This document shows positions 50,899 to 60,100 of a DNA stretch of 64,000 bases, in pieces. Below the pieces are notes generated by a model. That model saw nothing but the letters and a program-made list of their open reading frames with translations, made no database searches and was not told the DNA's origin. Source of the stretch: Geomobilimonas luticola (GTDB lineage Bacteria > Desulfobacterota > Desulfuromonadia > Geobacterales > Geobacteraceae); assembly GCF_018476905.1 (NCBI RefSeq), contig NZ_JAHCVK010000001.1:1354187-1418186 (forward strand), given 5' to 3'. The first letter of the stretch is position 1. Every line of letters starts with the position of its first letter. The translations under genes and the position numbers were made by a program.

Positions 50899-52425
50899 TC
50901 ACCCCCTCTGCCAGGCGAGCCAGGCGGACAGCATCCGTTTCACGAAGGGGGTGAGACGGGCCCGGTTGTGGGCGTCGGCCAGCTTCCTGATCGCATCCGC
51001 CTGGGTCGGGTAGGGGTGGATGGTCCGGGCGATTGCCGAGAGACCGAGACCTTCGGTGATGGCCAGAGAGAGCTCGTTTATCATCTCGCCGGCATGGCGG
51101 GCGACGATGGTGGCGCCGAGGATGCGGTCGCTCCCCTTTTTCAGGTGCACCCGGGCGAACCCTGCCGTTTCGCCGTCCAGCACGGCCCGATCCACATCGG
51201 CGAGCGGGACCGTCAGGGTGGTTACCTCGATCCCCTTCGCATCCGCGTCCTGCTCGTACATTCCCACGTGGGCGATCTCCGGGTCGGTGTAGGTGCACCA
51301 GGGGATGGTGAGGGCCGATGACTTCTGCCGTCTCAAGAAGAGGGCGTTGGCGATGACGATCCGGGCCTGGGCGTCGGCGGTGTGGGTGAATTTATAGGGG
51401 GAGCAGATGTCGCCGGCGGCGTAGACCCGGGGGTTGCTGGTCTGCAGGGTGTCGGTCACCGTGACGCCCACCTTTGCATCGTAGGCGATACCCCCCCGTT
51501 CCAGGTTGAGTCCCTCGACGTTGGGGGCTCGGCCGACACCGAGGAGTATCCGGTCGACCAGCACCTCTTCCGTGACCCCGTTCCGTTCCATGATGATGGC
51601 CTTGCCGTCGCCCCGCGTTTCGACGCGCAGGATGTTCACGCCGAGCCGCAGCTCTATTCCTTCCCGGATGAAGGCGGCGTGGAGGATGTCTGCTGCATCA
51701 CGGTCTTCCCGGCCGAGAATCCGGGGTGCAGCTTCGATCAGGGTGACTTGGCTGCCAAAGCGGGAGAAGCTCTGGGCAAGCTCGCAGCCGATGGGGCCGG
51801 CGCCGATGACCGCCAGCCGTGTCGGCAGCTCGGTCAGGGAGAACACCGTCTCGTTGGTGAGATACCCCGCTTCCTTCAGGCCGGGAATGGGGAGGGCAGC
51901 CGCCCGGGCGCCGGTGCAGACGACAGCCCGGTGGAAGAAGAGCCGGGTGCCGGCAACCTCCACGCAGTCCGATTCCGCGAAGGACGCCTGCCCGAAGTAG
52001 ACATCCACCCCCAGTTCGTCCCGGAACCGGCGGGCTGAATCGTGGGGACTGATCTCGCTCCGGAGCCGGCGCATCCGCTCCATGGCGGCGGCAAAGTCGA
52101 CGGTGATGCCGACTCCCCCCCGGGCACCGAAGCCGGCACCGGTACGGGCGTCGTGCACGGCCCGGGCCGACCGGATGAGCCCCTTGGAGGGAACGCACCC
52201 CACGTTCAGGCAGTCTCCCCCCAGCAGATGCCGTTCGATAAGGGCCACCTTAGCACCCAGGCCGGCGGCGCCGGCGGCGCAGACAAGGCCGGCGGTGCCG
52301 CCGCCGATCACCACCAGGTTGTACCGACAGGTCGGCACCGGGTTGACCCAGTCGTCGGGGTGGACGTTGGCGACGAGTGTGCGGTTATGGTCGTCGTCGG
52401 GGAGAAGGGGGGTGATGTTGTCCAT
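50899..52425 (-). CDS. Mercuric-reductase-like pyridine nucleotide-disulfide oxidoreductase
   Basis: The 508-residue flavoprotein has an FAD-binding GGGTAGL, the redox-active disulfide in GGDCLNVGCVPSKGL, an NAD(P)H-binding GAGPIGCELAQSF, a second FAD motif VYAAGDIC and a C-terminal dimerisation domain with the catalytic His-Pro (TIHPYPTQADAI). It lacks the N-terminal metal-binding domain and the C-terminal vicinal cysteines of true MerA, so mercury reduction is unlikely. The ATG at 52425 follows CAGGAG. It is coupled to the TVP38 gene. Confidence 0.88.
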   Translation of the reverse strand: MDNITPLLPDDDHNRTLVANVHPDDWVNPVPTCRYNLVVIGGGTAGLVCAAGAAGLGAKVALIERHLLGGDCLNVGCVPSKGLIRSARAVHDARTGAGFGARGGVGITVDFAAAMERMRRLRSEISPHDSARRFRDELGVDVYFGQASFAESDCVEVAGTRLFFHRAVVCTGARAAALPIPGLKEAGYLTNETVFSLTELPTRLAVIGAGPIGCELAQSFSRFGSQVTLIEAAPRILGREDRDAADILHAAFIREGIELRLGVNILRVETRGDGKAIIMERNGVTEEVLVDRILLGVGRAPNVEGLNLERGGIAYDAKVGVTVTDTLQTSNPRVYAAGDICSPYKFTHTADAQARIVIANALFLRRQKSSALTIPWCTYTDPEIAHVGMYEQDADAKGIEVTTLTVPLADVDRAVLDGETAGFARVHLKKGSDRILGATIVARHAGEMINELSLAITEGLGLSAIARTIHPYPTQADAIRKLADAHNRARLTPFVKRMLSAWLAWQRG

Positions 52426-52563
52426 GGGCTGCTCCTGTCCGGTGTGAAGCCACATAGTAGCAGAATTGCCCCGATAATCAAGCCACCAGGGAGTGATGGC
52501 GATTCGGGGTGCAAACTGCCATGAAGCATGCTATATGAAGGTTAAAACAGCCTTGGAGGTCCC

Positions 52564-53040
52564 ATGTCCGCAGCCGACAAACTCATGGAATTCCTTGCTC
52601 CGCAGCTCGACACCGAGATACATGTCGGCCCCTGGCTCGCAATCGACCAGGAACGAATCGACCGCTTCGCCGCGGCGACCGGCGATGTGCAGTGGATCCA
52701 CACCGACCCGGAGCGGGCCCGGCGGGAGTCACCCTACGGTGCCACCATCGCCCACGGTTTCCTGACCCTGTCACTTCTCCCCTACCTGACGGAGAGTAAC
52801 CATCCCGACTTCTTTCCGCGGAATTATCCGGGGATGCGGCTACGGGTGAACTACGGCCTCAACCGGCTTCGTTTCCCCACGCCGGTGGTGGTCGGTTCCC
52901 GCATCAGGGCGCGCACCCATCTCTTGGCCACGGAAAGGATCGAGGGGGGCGCGCAGATTACCTACCGGCTTACTGTGGAGATTGAGGGTGGGGAGAAGCC
53001 GGCCTGTGTGGTCGAATCGCTCTACCGCGTCTACGAGTGA
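52564..53040 (+). CDS. MaoC family (R)-specific enoyl-CoA hydratase-like protein
   Basis: The 158-residue single hot-dog-fold protein has the hydratase motif DVQWIHTDPERARRES followed by the AHGFLTLSLLPYL helix, with Asp and His as catalytic residues. It would hydrate a trans-2-enoyl-CoA or similar thioester. Its start has TTGGAGG 6 nt upstream. It stands alone, divergent from the flavoprotein operon, so its substrate cannot be inferred. Confidence 0.9.
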   Translation: MSAADKLMEFLAPQLDTEIHVGPWLAIDQERIDRFAAATGDVQWIHTDPERARRESPYGATIAHGFLTLSLLPYLTESNHPDFFPRNYPGMRLRVNYGLNRLRFPTPVVVGSRIRARTHLLATERIEGGAQITYRLTVEIEGGEKPACVVESLYRVYE

Positions 53041-53163
53041 GTTTCGGCCGGGAGTCGCCCTTCCTGTCAGGGAACGCCGAATAGCCGTTGACAGGCTATC
53101 CGCACACGTGTATGTTGAACGCCATTGATTCGAAAAACTGAATGTATCAGCAAAGGAGTGCCC

Positions 53164-53499
53164 ATGAACAGAGTAGTCATCATCTTCCTCTTTGTCGTTG
53201 CCATAGCCGTGTCGGTCGTGACCAATGCCGTCACCGCCACTTCCGCACCGGCCGAGCCCGCGGCGACGGTGGGAAAATGTGCCAACTGTCCGAAACAGAT
53301 GGATTGCGCAAACTGTCCGAAAAAAGCCACGTGCGACTGTGCCAACTGTCCCGGTCCGAAGGATTGTCCGCAGATGAAAGGGGCACAAGGAGAGATTAAC
53401 TGCGCCAACTGCCCGCAGAAGGAGTGTCCTAACAAGGAGTGCCCCCAGCAGGCGGCGACCGTGCCGTGCGACAAGTGTCCGAAAAAAGGGGGCAACTGA
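53164..53499 (+). CDS. Small exported protein built of CxNCP repeats
   Basis: The 111-residue protein has a membrane/signal segment (residues 1-25, MNRVVIIFLFVVAIAVSVVTNAV) and an Ala/Pro linker. A C-terminal half follows with about 16 cysteines in repeats such as KCANCPKQMDCANCPKKATC, DCANCPGPKDCP, NCANCPQKECPNKECP and PCDKCPKK. The recurring CxxCP unit is close to a haem CXXCH but has Pro where His would be, so covalent haem attachment is not expected. A metal-binding or disulfide-rich role is more likely. AAAGGAG precedes the ATG at 53164. A terminator follows at 53525. I know no named family for it. Confidence 0.8.
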   Translation: MNRVVIIFLFVVAIAVSVVTNAVTATSAPAEPAATVGKCANCPKQMDCANCPKKATCDCANCPGPKDCPQMKGAQGEINCANCPQKECPNKECPQQAATVPCDKCPKKGGN

Positions 53500-53524
53500 C
53501 GGACCATCCGTCGAGCCCCACCAT

Positions 53525-53558
53525 AAAAAAGCCTGCCGATTTCCGGCAGGCTTTTTTT
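53525..53558. terminator. Bidirectional terminator between the CxNCP gene and metY
   Basis: AAAAAGCCTGCCG and CGGCAGGCTTTTT form a long stem with T-runs both ways. It serves the two converging genes. Confidence 0.9.
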
Positions 53559-53575
53559 CGTTGTGAAGAACGGAC

Positions 53576-54859
53576 TTACTTCTGGCTGGTCGCCAGGGCC
53601 TGATCCACATCGGCGATGAGGTCATCGATGTGCTCGATGCCGACAGAGAGACGGATCAGGTCGGCAGTGACGCCGGAGGCGGCCTGCTGCTCAGGGGTCA
53701 GCTGGCGGTGGGTGGTGCTGGCCGGGTGGAGGACGCAGCTGCGGGCATCACCCACGTGGACCACGAGGGCGACAAGTTTGCACGCCTCCATGAACTTCTT
53801 GCCCGCCTCGGCCCCCCCCTTGATACCGAAGGTGAGGACACCGCTGCATCCCAGCGGCAGATATTTCAGTGCTCGGTCGTGACTCGCGTGGCTTTTCAGC
53901 CCCGGATACTTGACCCAGGAAACGGCGGGGTGACCTTCCAGGAATTGGGCCAGGGCCAGGGCGTTGTCGCTGTGCCGCTGCATCCGGAGCGGCAGGGTCT
54001 GGAGCCCCTGGGTGAAGAGAAAGGAGTTGAAGGGGCTTGGCGTCGCCCCCAGGTCGCGCATGAGCTGGACCCGTGCCTTGATGATGTAGGCGAGGCTGCC
54101 GAAGGTCTTCACGTACTGGAGCCCGTGGTAGGATTCGTCGGGTTCGGTCAGTTCCGGGAAGCGGCCGTTTCCCCAGTCGAAGTTCCCGCCATCGACGATG
54201 ATGCCGCCGACGCTGGTGGCGAGGCCGTCGATGTACTTGGTGGCCGAATGAACGACTATGTTGGCCCCATGCTCGAAGGGGCGGCAGAGATAGGGGGTGG
54301 CGAAGGTGCTGTCAATGACCAGCGGCACTCCCTTCTCCCGGGCGATGGCGCCGAACTTGGCGAAATCGAGGACGTTCAGCCCGGGGTTGCCGATGGTCTC
54401 GGCAAAGAGCGCCTTGGTGTTGGGGCGGAAGGCCTTGAGTATCTCGCTGGCCGGGGCTTCCGGATCGACGAAGGTCACTTCGATCCCCATTTTGGGGAAG
54501 GTGCAGGCGAACAGGTTGTAGGTGCCTCCGTAGAGGGTGCTGGCGGTTACGAAGTGCTGGCCCGCCTGGCAGATGTTGAAAATGGCGAGGGTCGTGGCTG
54601 CCTGGCCGGCCGAGGTGGCCAGGGCTCCGACTCCCCCTTCCATCATGGCGAGTTTCTGTTCGAAGGCGTCGGTGGTGGGGTTGCCGATGCGGGTGTAGAA
54701 AAAGCCCGCCTCCTCCAGGTCGAAGAGTTTCGTCACGTGTTCGGCGCTGTCGTACTTGAAGGTGGTGCTCTGGCAGATGGTGACGACGCGAGGATCCCCC
54801 GGCTTGGGGGCGTACCCCCCCTGGATGGCCTGGGTCTCGATTTTCCACGCTGGTTTCAT
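53576..54859 (-). CDS. metY: O-acetylhomoserine sulfhydrylase
   Basis: The 427-residue PLP enzyme of the Cys/Met metabolism family shows YTRIGNPTTDAFEQKLAMMEGG, VDSTFATPYLCRPFEHGANIVVHS (here as VIDSTF) and the PLP lysine in HSATKYIDGLATSVGG. The length and the NFDWGNGRFPELTEPDESYHG insert are typical of O-acetylhomoserine aminocarboxypropyltransferases. It makes homocysteine from O-acetylhomoserine and sulfide. AAGGAG precedes the ATG. No SAM riboswitch could be made out in the 100 bp upstream. Confidence 0.95.
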   Translation of the reverse strand: MKPAWKIETQAIQGGYAPKPGDPRVVTICQSTTFKYDSAEHVTKLFDLEEAGFFYTRIGNPTTDAFEQKLAMMEGGVGALATSAGQAATTLAIFNICQAGQHFVTASTLYGGTYNLFACTFPKMGIEVTFVDPEAPASEILKAFRPNTKALFAETIGNPGLNVLDFAKFGAIAREKGVPLVIDSTFATPYLCRPFEHGANIVVHSATKYIDGLATSVGGIIVDGGNFDWGNGRFPELTEPDESYHGLQYVKTFGSLAYIIKARVQLMRDLGATPSPFNSFLFTQGLQTLPLRMQRHSDNALALAQFLEGHPAVSWVKYPGLKSHASHDRALKYLPLGCSGVLTFGIKGGAEAGKKFMEACKLVALVVHVGDARSCVLHPASTTHRQLTPEQQAASGVTADLIRLSVGIEHIDDLIADVDQALATSQK

Positions 54860-55030
54860 GGATGCAGCTCCTTTCGGCGGGTTTCAGGCAGGACGGGTTG
54901 GTTCTCCACAGTGACCTGCTTGGTATCTGTAGTGACAAGCCGGGAAATCATAGCAGATTAGACCTGCTTTGTCACACGGTTCATCGTGGCCAACACCTCC
55001 ATGCCGGGTTCCCTTGAGCGGCCAGCCCGG

Positions 55031-55288
55031 TCAATGGAGCGCAAGCACCGCGTCACCCACCATCCGGCGGACAGCACTTTCCTCCACGAACTCGAACAGC
55101 CCCCCCCTGCCGAAGGCCACCTCCACTCCATTTCGTCCGCGCCGGACTTCCACCGCCACTTCGCACACCCCGTTCCCCAGAAGGCCGTAATAATGATGCT
55201 CGATGGTTCCGGCACGGCGATGGGGTTCCCTCCTGCGCAGGTCAAAGTAGACTGCCTGGTCATGGTTGTCGTTGGTCAGATAGATCAC
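55031..55288 (-). CDS. Small hypothetical protein, 85 residues
   Basis: The GTG start at 55288 has a perfect AAGGAGG 6 nt upstream. The protein (MIYLTNDNHDQAVYFDLRRREP...) is basic in the middle (HRRAGTIEHHYYGLL) and looks like a small beta-rich domain (GVCEVAVEVRRGRNGVEVAFGRGGLFEFVEESA). I do not recognise a family. It lies upstream of metY on the same strand, with a 171-bp gap. A second overlapping frame (54958-55263) lacks a ribosome site. Confidence 0.6.
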   Translation of the reverse strand: MIYLTNDNHDQAVYFDLRRREPHRRAGTIEHHYYGLLGNGVCEVAVEVRRGRNGVEVAFGRGGLFEFVEESAVRRMVGDAVLALH

Positions 55289-55506
55289 GGCATACCTCCT
55301 TCTGTGTTATAGTGCCATGCTATCAGAGTATTGCGACAAAATATGTCTCACACCAGTATCTGGCTGCGCAATTAGCTGCCGATTGGGTGCTTGCGGACAT
55401 TATGGAAGGAAGATGACGACGAATGGGATCCTGGATGCACCGGTAGCATTCACGTTCCGTGGAGAGGGTCAAGCCGATATGGACAATCCAGTGGTGCGGG
55501 GTGGAA

Positions 55507-55710
55507 TCAGAGTGTTGATACGGTGGCGATCAGGCGCCGCCGGGTACTTCTTGGCAGGGGCGCTTCGTGGTGCTGCGTCGTTTTCCCGAGGTTGACCCAC
55601 AAGCCTTCACGGAAGAAAGCGGTGATCAGGCCGTCGCGGATGAGATCGGAAAGGCGGGATTCCAGCGCAGGGACACAGGTGTCGTTCGAACAGCGGACAA
55701 GTACGACCAT
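55507..55710 (-). CDS. Small hypothetical protein with VRCSNDTC motif
   Basis: The predicted 67-residue protein starts MVVLVRCSNDTCVPALESRLSDLIRDGLITAFFREGLWV. Its opening resembles small Geobacter-type proteins that begin with VRCxND and end their core with a Trp-Val strand. It has two cysteines five residues apart and no known function. AAGGAG lies about 9 nt before the ATG. The last 25 residues are basic and low in conservation signals. Confidence is moderate because the gene is short and lies in a gap between transcription units. Confidence 0.5.
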   Translation of the reverse strand: MVVLVRCSNDTCVPALESRLSDLIRDGLITAFFREGLWVNLGKTTQHHEAPLPRSTRRRLIATVSTL

Positions 55711-55829
55711 GACGTTTTTCTCCTTGTGCATCGTTCTGCGGTTGATGAAAAGAAAACAGGTCTCAGTTCGCGAACAAGCCGATTAGGGAGTGTTAATATA
55801 GCTAAAAGCTGTGGGCGTGGCAAGGAAAA

Positions 55830-55847
55830 ATTTTACGCAGGTAAAAT
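55830..55847. promoter_or_regulatory. Palindrome ATTTTAC-GCAG-GTAAAAT upstream of the PAS gene
   Basis: A perfect 7-bp inverted repeat with a 4-nt spacer. Its centre lies 59 bp upstream of the centre of the FNR-like site, on the far side of the promoter, so it may bind a second regulator. Confidence 0.5.
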
Positions 55848-55890
55848 CTACCCTGAAGATTTATACGGCCGCTTGGCTAACTGGGCGCCT

Positions 55891-55932
55891 TTGACCTGGG
55901 TCAATTGCATTCCCGTCGTTGCGCTGTAGAGT
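55891..55932 (+). promoter_or_regulatory. FNR/CRP-family operator and promoter of the PAS-cupin operon
   Basis: TTGAC-CTGG-GTCAA (55891-55904) is followed by 22 nt and then TAGAGT (55927-55932), a -10-like box. Half-sites and spacing are the same as in front of the nar operon at 39614-39655. Confidence 0.7.
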
Positions 55933-55965
55933 AAGAGCATAAAATGACAGGAGGTACATTGCACT

Positions 55966-56418
55966 ATGGCAGATTATTCTTTTGACCATCTCAGCCGGGA
56001 AATCGTCGCTGGCTGCAGCGAGGCGGTGCTCTTTTCCGACCGGGAGGGGCTCATCCGGTTCTGGAATCCTGGAGCCGAGAAATTGTTCGGCTTCAGCCGG
56101 GAAGAGGCAATCGGGCAGTCCCTGGATATCATTATTCCGGACAAGATGCGGGAAAGGCACTGGGACGGTTATTACCGGGTCATGGCTACGGGGGAGACCC
56201 GGTATGCCACCGAACTCCTCACTGCACCGGCGCTCTGCAAGGATGGCCGCCGTCTTTCGACCGAGTTTTCCATGGTGCTCGTGCGGGATGACAAAGGGGT
56301 CGTGCAGGGGGCCGGGGCAGTCATACGGGACGTAACCTCCCGCTGGGAGCGGGAAAAAGCACTCAAAGAGCGCTTGTCCACCCTGGAAACCCAGGCTGTG
56401 CAGGCTAAGTCTGCATAA
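55966..56418 (+). CDS. Stand-alone PAS domain protein
   Basis: The 150-residue protein is one PAS domain with its PAC end: SEAVLFSDREGLIRFWNPGAEKLFGFSREEAIGQSLDIIIP, ERHWDGYYRVMATGETRY and AVIRDVTSRWEREKALKE. There is no output domain, so it likely acts by binding a partner or as a redox/oxygen sensor. AGGAGG lies 10 nt before the ATG. An FNR-type promoter lies 34 bp upstream, and a cupin gene follows in the same direction after 45 bp. Confidence 0.88.
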   Translation: MADYSFDHLSREIVAGCSEAVLFSDREGLIRFWNPGAEKLFGFSREEAIGQSLDIIIPDKMRERHWDGYYRVMATGETRYATELLTAPALCKDGRRLSTEFSMVLVRDDKGVVQGAGAVIRDVTSRWEREKALKERLSTLETQAVQAKSA

Positions 56419-56463
56419 ACAAAGATCTGCCGGCATGCCGGCTCACGGAAAGAGAGGATGACC

Positions 56464-56796
56464 ATGAGCGAGGAAACGACGAATCTTGCGGCCCGGGCGC
56501 TGACCATGACCGAGCTGATCGCCTACCAGGAGGGGGCAGTGGTGAGCCGCACCCTCATCGACAAGAAAATAGGTACGCTCACCCTGTTCGCATTTGGCGC
56601 CGGGCAGGGGCTCTCTGAGCATACGGCCCCCTATGACGCTGTCGTCCAGATAGTGGACGGGGAAGCGGACATTACTATTGCCGGGACGGCCCACCATCTC
56701 GTGGCGGGGCAGATGATCATCATGCCCGCCAACCAGCCCCACTCCCTGCGGTCCGATCAACGCTTCAAAATGCTCCTCGTGATGATACGCGCCTGA
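56464..56796 (+). CDS. Small cupin-domain protein
   Basis: The 110-residue protein is a single cupin barrel: GLSEHTAPYDAVVQIVDGEADITIAG and MIIMPANQPHSLRSDQRF. Only part of the usual metal ligand set is clear (His in SEHTA and in PHSL). Members range from sensors to enzymes. The ATG at 56464 has GAGG 6 nt upstream. An ATG at 56458 sits too close. It is the last gene of the PAS-cupin operon and is followed by a terminator. Confidence 0.88.
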   Translation: MSEETTNLAARALTMTELIAYQEGAVVSRTLIDKKIGTLTLFAFGAGQGLSEHTAPYDAVVQIVDGEADITIAGTAHHLVAGQMIIMPANQPHSLRSDQRFKMLLVMIRA

Positions 56797-56968
56797 AATA
56801 AATATAAATACTTGGTCAGGCAACGGTTTTTGCCCCAAGTCATTTGCCGCTAGACCGCCTTTCCGGGAAAACCCCAGGAAGGCGGTTTTTTTTGTATGGA
56901 TTTACCATTCCAGGATCGGTGGATGCAAACAGTCGGTAATCATTACAGTAAATGAATAATCGGGTTGA
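56797..56968. other. Gap behind the cupin gene, no gene
   Basis: It holds the cupin terminator and about 75 bp of AT-rich sequence that leads to the sigma-54 promoter. Nothing else was seen. Confidence 0.6.
56854..56893 (+). terminator. Terminator after the cupin gene
   Basis: ACCGCCTTTCC and GGAAGGCGGT pair with one bulged T. Eight T follow the stem. Confidence 0.85.
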
Positions 56969-56984
56969 TGGCACATAACTTGCT
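56969..56984 (+). promoter_or_regulatory. Sigma-54 (RpoN) promoter of the giant cytochrome gene
   Basis: TGGCAC-N5-TTGCT keeps GG and GC exactly 10 nt apart, as RpoN promoters need. The gene starts 183 nt after the GC element, leaving a leader of about 170 nt. Confidence 0.75.
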
Positions 56985-57165
56985 GTTAATCATAGGGTTT
57001 TGTTGTCTTTATTCTGGGCGTGTTATGGGGGGTTGCGTCAAAAACCGATATGATTTGGCGTGGTTCATATGTTTTATGATTAATTAATAACTTCTAGGCA
57101 ATAGCCGTCATAGCACGAGCATGACAGGTTATATAACTGGTATAAAAACATACAGGAGCCAGACC

Positions 57166-60100
57166 ATGAAAAGACACTGTGCATACATTATTGGGCCGAT
57201 GGTGCTGGCCCTGCTGGTTGCAACAACGGTCTTTGCGGTCGACTATCCCCATAACACGGCCAACGGCTACACCTGCAGCGGCTGTCACCAGAGCCACAGC
57301 ACCCTGGGGACCCAGGGGTACACCAATCTCTGCCTCACCTGCCACAATCCCGCTGACGGCAAGGGGGGGAACAAATCCTTCGTTCCAGGGGACGCCGCCA
57401 ACCCGTTCGGCAACGCCACCTCGGCGCGGCCCGGCACCCTCTACCAGACCTCCCATAACTGGGCAGGTTCGGACAACGTTCCGCAGGCGGGGGCGCTGCC
57501 CCCCCTCAACCCGCAGATGACCAAGGACAACATGCGGGGAACCATCAGCTGCGTCCGCTGCCACAACGTCAAGAACCCCCGTTCCTCCGCCTTCAACTCC
57601 GCGCCGTTTCTGCGTTCCCTCAACGAGCGGGACGAGATGTGCCTCGACTGCCATCGGCAACGGAACAGCAGCAGTCACTTAAGCGGCTCCCACCCGGTCA
57701 CCGTCAGCTACTCCGGGGCGACCAAGGCGCGGCCGGCAGCGTTTTACAGCGAACCGGTCAACAGCAACCTGGGCAATCCGACCTCAGCCCTGAAACTTAT
57801 TGGCGGAGAAGTCCTCTGCACCACCTGCCACCGGGTGCACTTCGCCGACTCCGCCAGCGCCACCTACGACAGCGCCACCAGCGCCCGGCAGGGGAGCCTC
57901 GTTCCGTCCGGGGGGAAACTCCTGCGGACCGACCTGCGGGGGGCGAGCGCCGCGGCGCCCAACATCTGCAGCGACTGCCACGCCGGGAAGGGTTCCCACA
58001 ACAACAAGGGGCAGAACGTGCAGTGCGCCGACTGCCATAGCGGACACGTGGCGTACGACGCCAACGCGGTGAGCGACGAGGAAAAGCGCCCCAACGTCTT
58101 TCTGATCCGGCGGTACATGAACATCTCCAGCAGTGCGGGAGCGGTGCGCAACGGGCGAGTGTTCTTCCAGTACACGGGGAGTAGCCGCAACTACGTCGAC
58201 TACCGGGGTACCGGGGTCTGCCAGGGATGCCATGCCGTGCCGCAGGGGGCGGGGTATCCCCCCGAGCATGCAAGCAGCGAAGCCAACGTCTGCGCCAGCT
58301 GCCACGGCCACCAGAGTGCCATCGGGTCCTTCTCCGCCAGCTGTTCCAGCTGTCACGGCTATCCGCCGCCGGCCGCGGCAGCCGGTTACGCGGGGGTGAA
58401 CGAGACCACCTCCCCCCACCGGCGGCACGCCGGTGGGGGGGTGAACTACCAGTACAGCTGCAACGAGTGCCACAAGGGGAACAGCCACAACACCGGCACC
58501 TTCCAGGATGTGTACCTCGACCGGACCGGCATCCTGGCCGGCTCATCTGCAACTTACGATATCGCGACCCGCACCTGTTCCGGTACCTACTGCCATGGTG
58601 GCAGTAGCAGCTGGCAGAGCAACGGGAGCCAGCCGTCTCCCCGCTGGGCGAACCCTGCCGACGCTGCCTGCGGAGCGTGTCATTTTGCTAGTAATGCAAG
58701 TGCTAACAACGCTTCACCAAGCCACGTCATGCATGCATATGTCTATGCGATATCCTGTACCACCTGCCACCCTTCCCGATTTTCGGGAGATCGCCATGTT
58801 GACGGCTCGGTACAGTGGCGCTTCTCTTCGGGCAAGGCAACAGTTGGCGTACTTGGTGGTAAATATGACCGGGCGGGTGCCACCACAAGCGATGGTGGAA
58901 AGTCTGGAGCATCCAATAACCTTGCGGGGACCGGTAACGGTACCTGCACGAACCTTTACTGTCATTCGACGGTCCAGGCCGACGGCGGGGTCGATGCCCC
59001 CACGTATGGTTCGCCTGTCTGGGGTACGGATCTTGGCTCATGCAATTCGACCTGTCATGCGGTTCAAGCCGGTAGCCATGGTTCAACGACAACCATAACA
59101 ACCGGCAGCCATACAAAGCATCTTGCGTATAACTTTGGTCAATCACTTACAAATTCGGTACTTAACTGTCCGACCTGCCATCTGTGGAATCCTTCTCCCA
59201 CACCCGGTTGTGGAGGCTGCCACATCTCTCACGGACCAGGACCACAACCTCTGTTCCCAGCGGAGATATTCACAACGCATGTGAATGGCTCAATAAACGT
59301 CGCTTTCAGTCCTCTGTTCACTCCTGGTACTTACAATGGCAGTTCTATTCCCCGCAGCGGTTACGGCAACTGCACCAGCCTCTACTGCCACAGTAACGGC
59401 ACCTCCGTAGCCACTGGTACCGTCCCGGTCACCACCACACCCGCTTGGGGTTCCGGCAGTCTGACCTGCTCCGGATGCCACGGCAATCCACCTGCGTATG
59501 CAACCGGTTTGCCCAAGGCCAACAGCCACCAGCGACATAACTTTACCTGCAACAGTTGCCATAATGGCACCACCAGTGACGGTACCACCATCACCAACGC
59601 AGGCAACCACGTCAACCGGGCCTACAACGTCGATCCGGGCGGCGGGGCATCCTTCAGCTATACCTTTAACACGACAGGAGGCTCCTGCAGTGCCATATCC
59701 TGCCATGGCGCCACCAGCGCCCAGTGGGGGGCAAGCTCCTGCCTCGGCTGCCACTCCGTAGCCCAGGGTAGCCGTGCAGCGGTCACCGGCCAATTCGGGG
59801 GGAGCTCCCACCATGTCCAGGGAGAGCTGACCGACGCCAAATGCTACCAGTGCCACTGGGAGGCCAACAGCAACGGCACCATCAACAGCGCCTATCATGG
59901 CGGAGCGGCCGCTTCCGGCTCGCCGGTAGACCTGGTCATCTACGGTGCCGCCGCCCGTCCGACCACCTTCACCGCCGGGGCCACCGCGGTCCAGTACACC
60001 GCCGACGGGTCGCGGGGACAAATCGAGAAAGTGACTAGCCACTGCCTGGGATGCCACAGCGACCAGAACAATACCACCGACCCCTTCGGCGACGGCAAGA

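Noticed and set aside
53164..53499. Multihaem cytochrome reading of the CxxCP protein
   Set aside because: The fifth position is Pro, not His, in nearly every repeat, so haem attachment is not expected.
54860..54960. SAM riboswitch upstream of metY
   Set aside because: The 100-bp leader does not show the paired arms and conserved loops of SAM riboswitches that I could recognise.
55317..55595. 92-codon plus-strand frame between small genes
   Set aside because: It has no ribosome site, no recognisable domain, and overlaps the minus-strand gene with the VRCSNDTC start.
56985..57165. c-di-GMP (GEMM) riboswitch in the cytochrome leader
   Set aside because: Such switches often precede Geobacter cytochrome genes, but the conserved core words were not found here or at 63740-63916. 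A covariance search would settle it.
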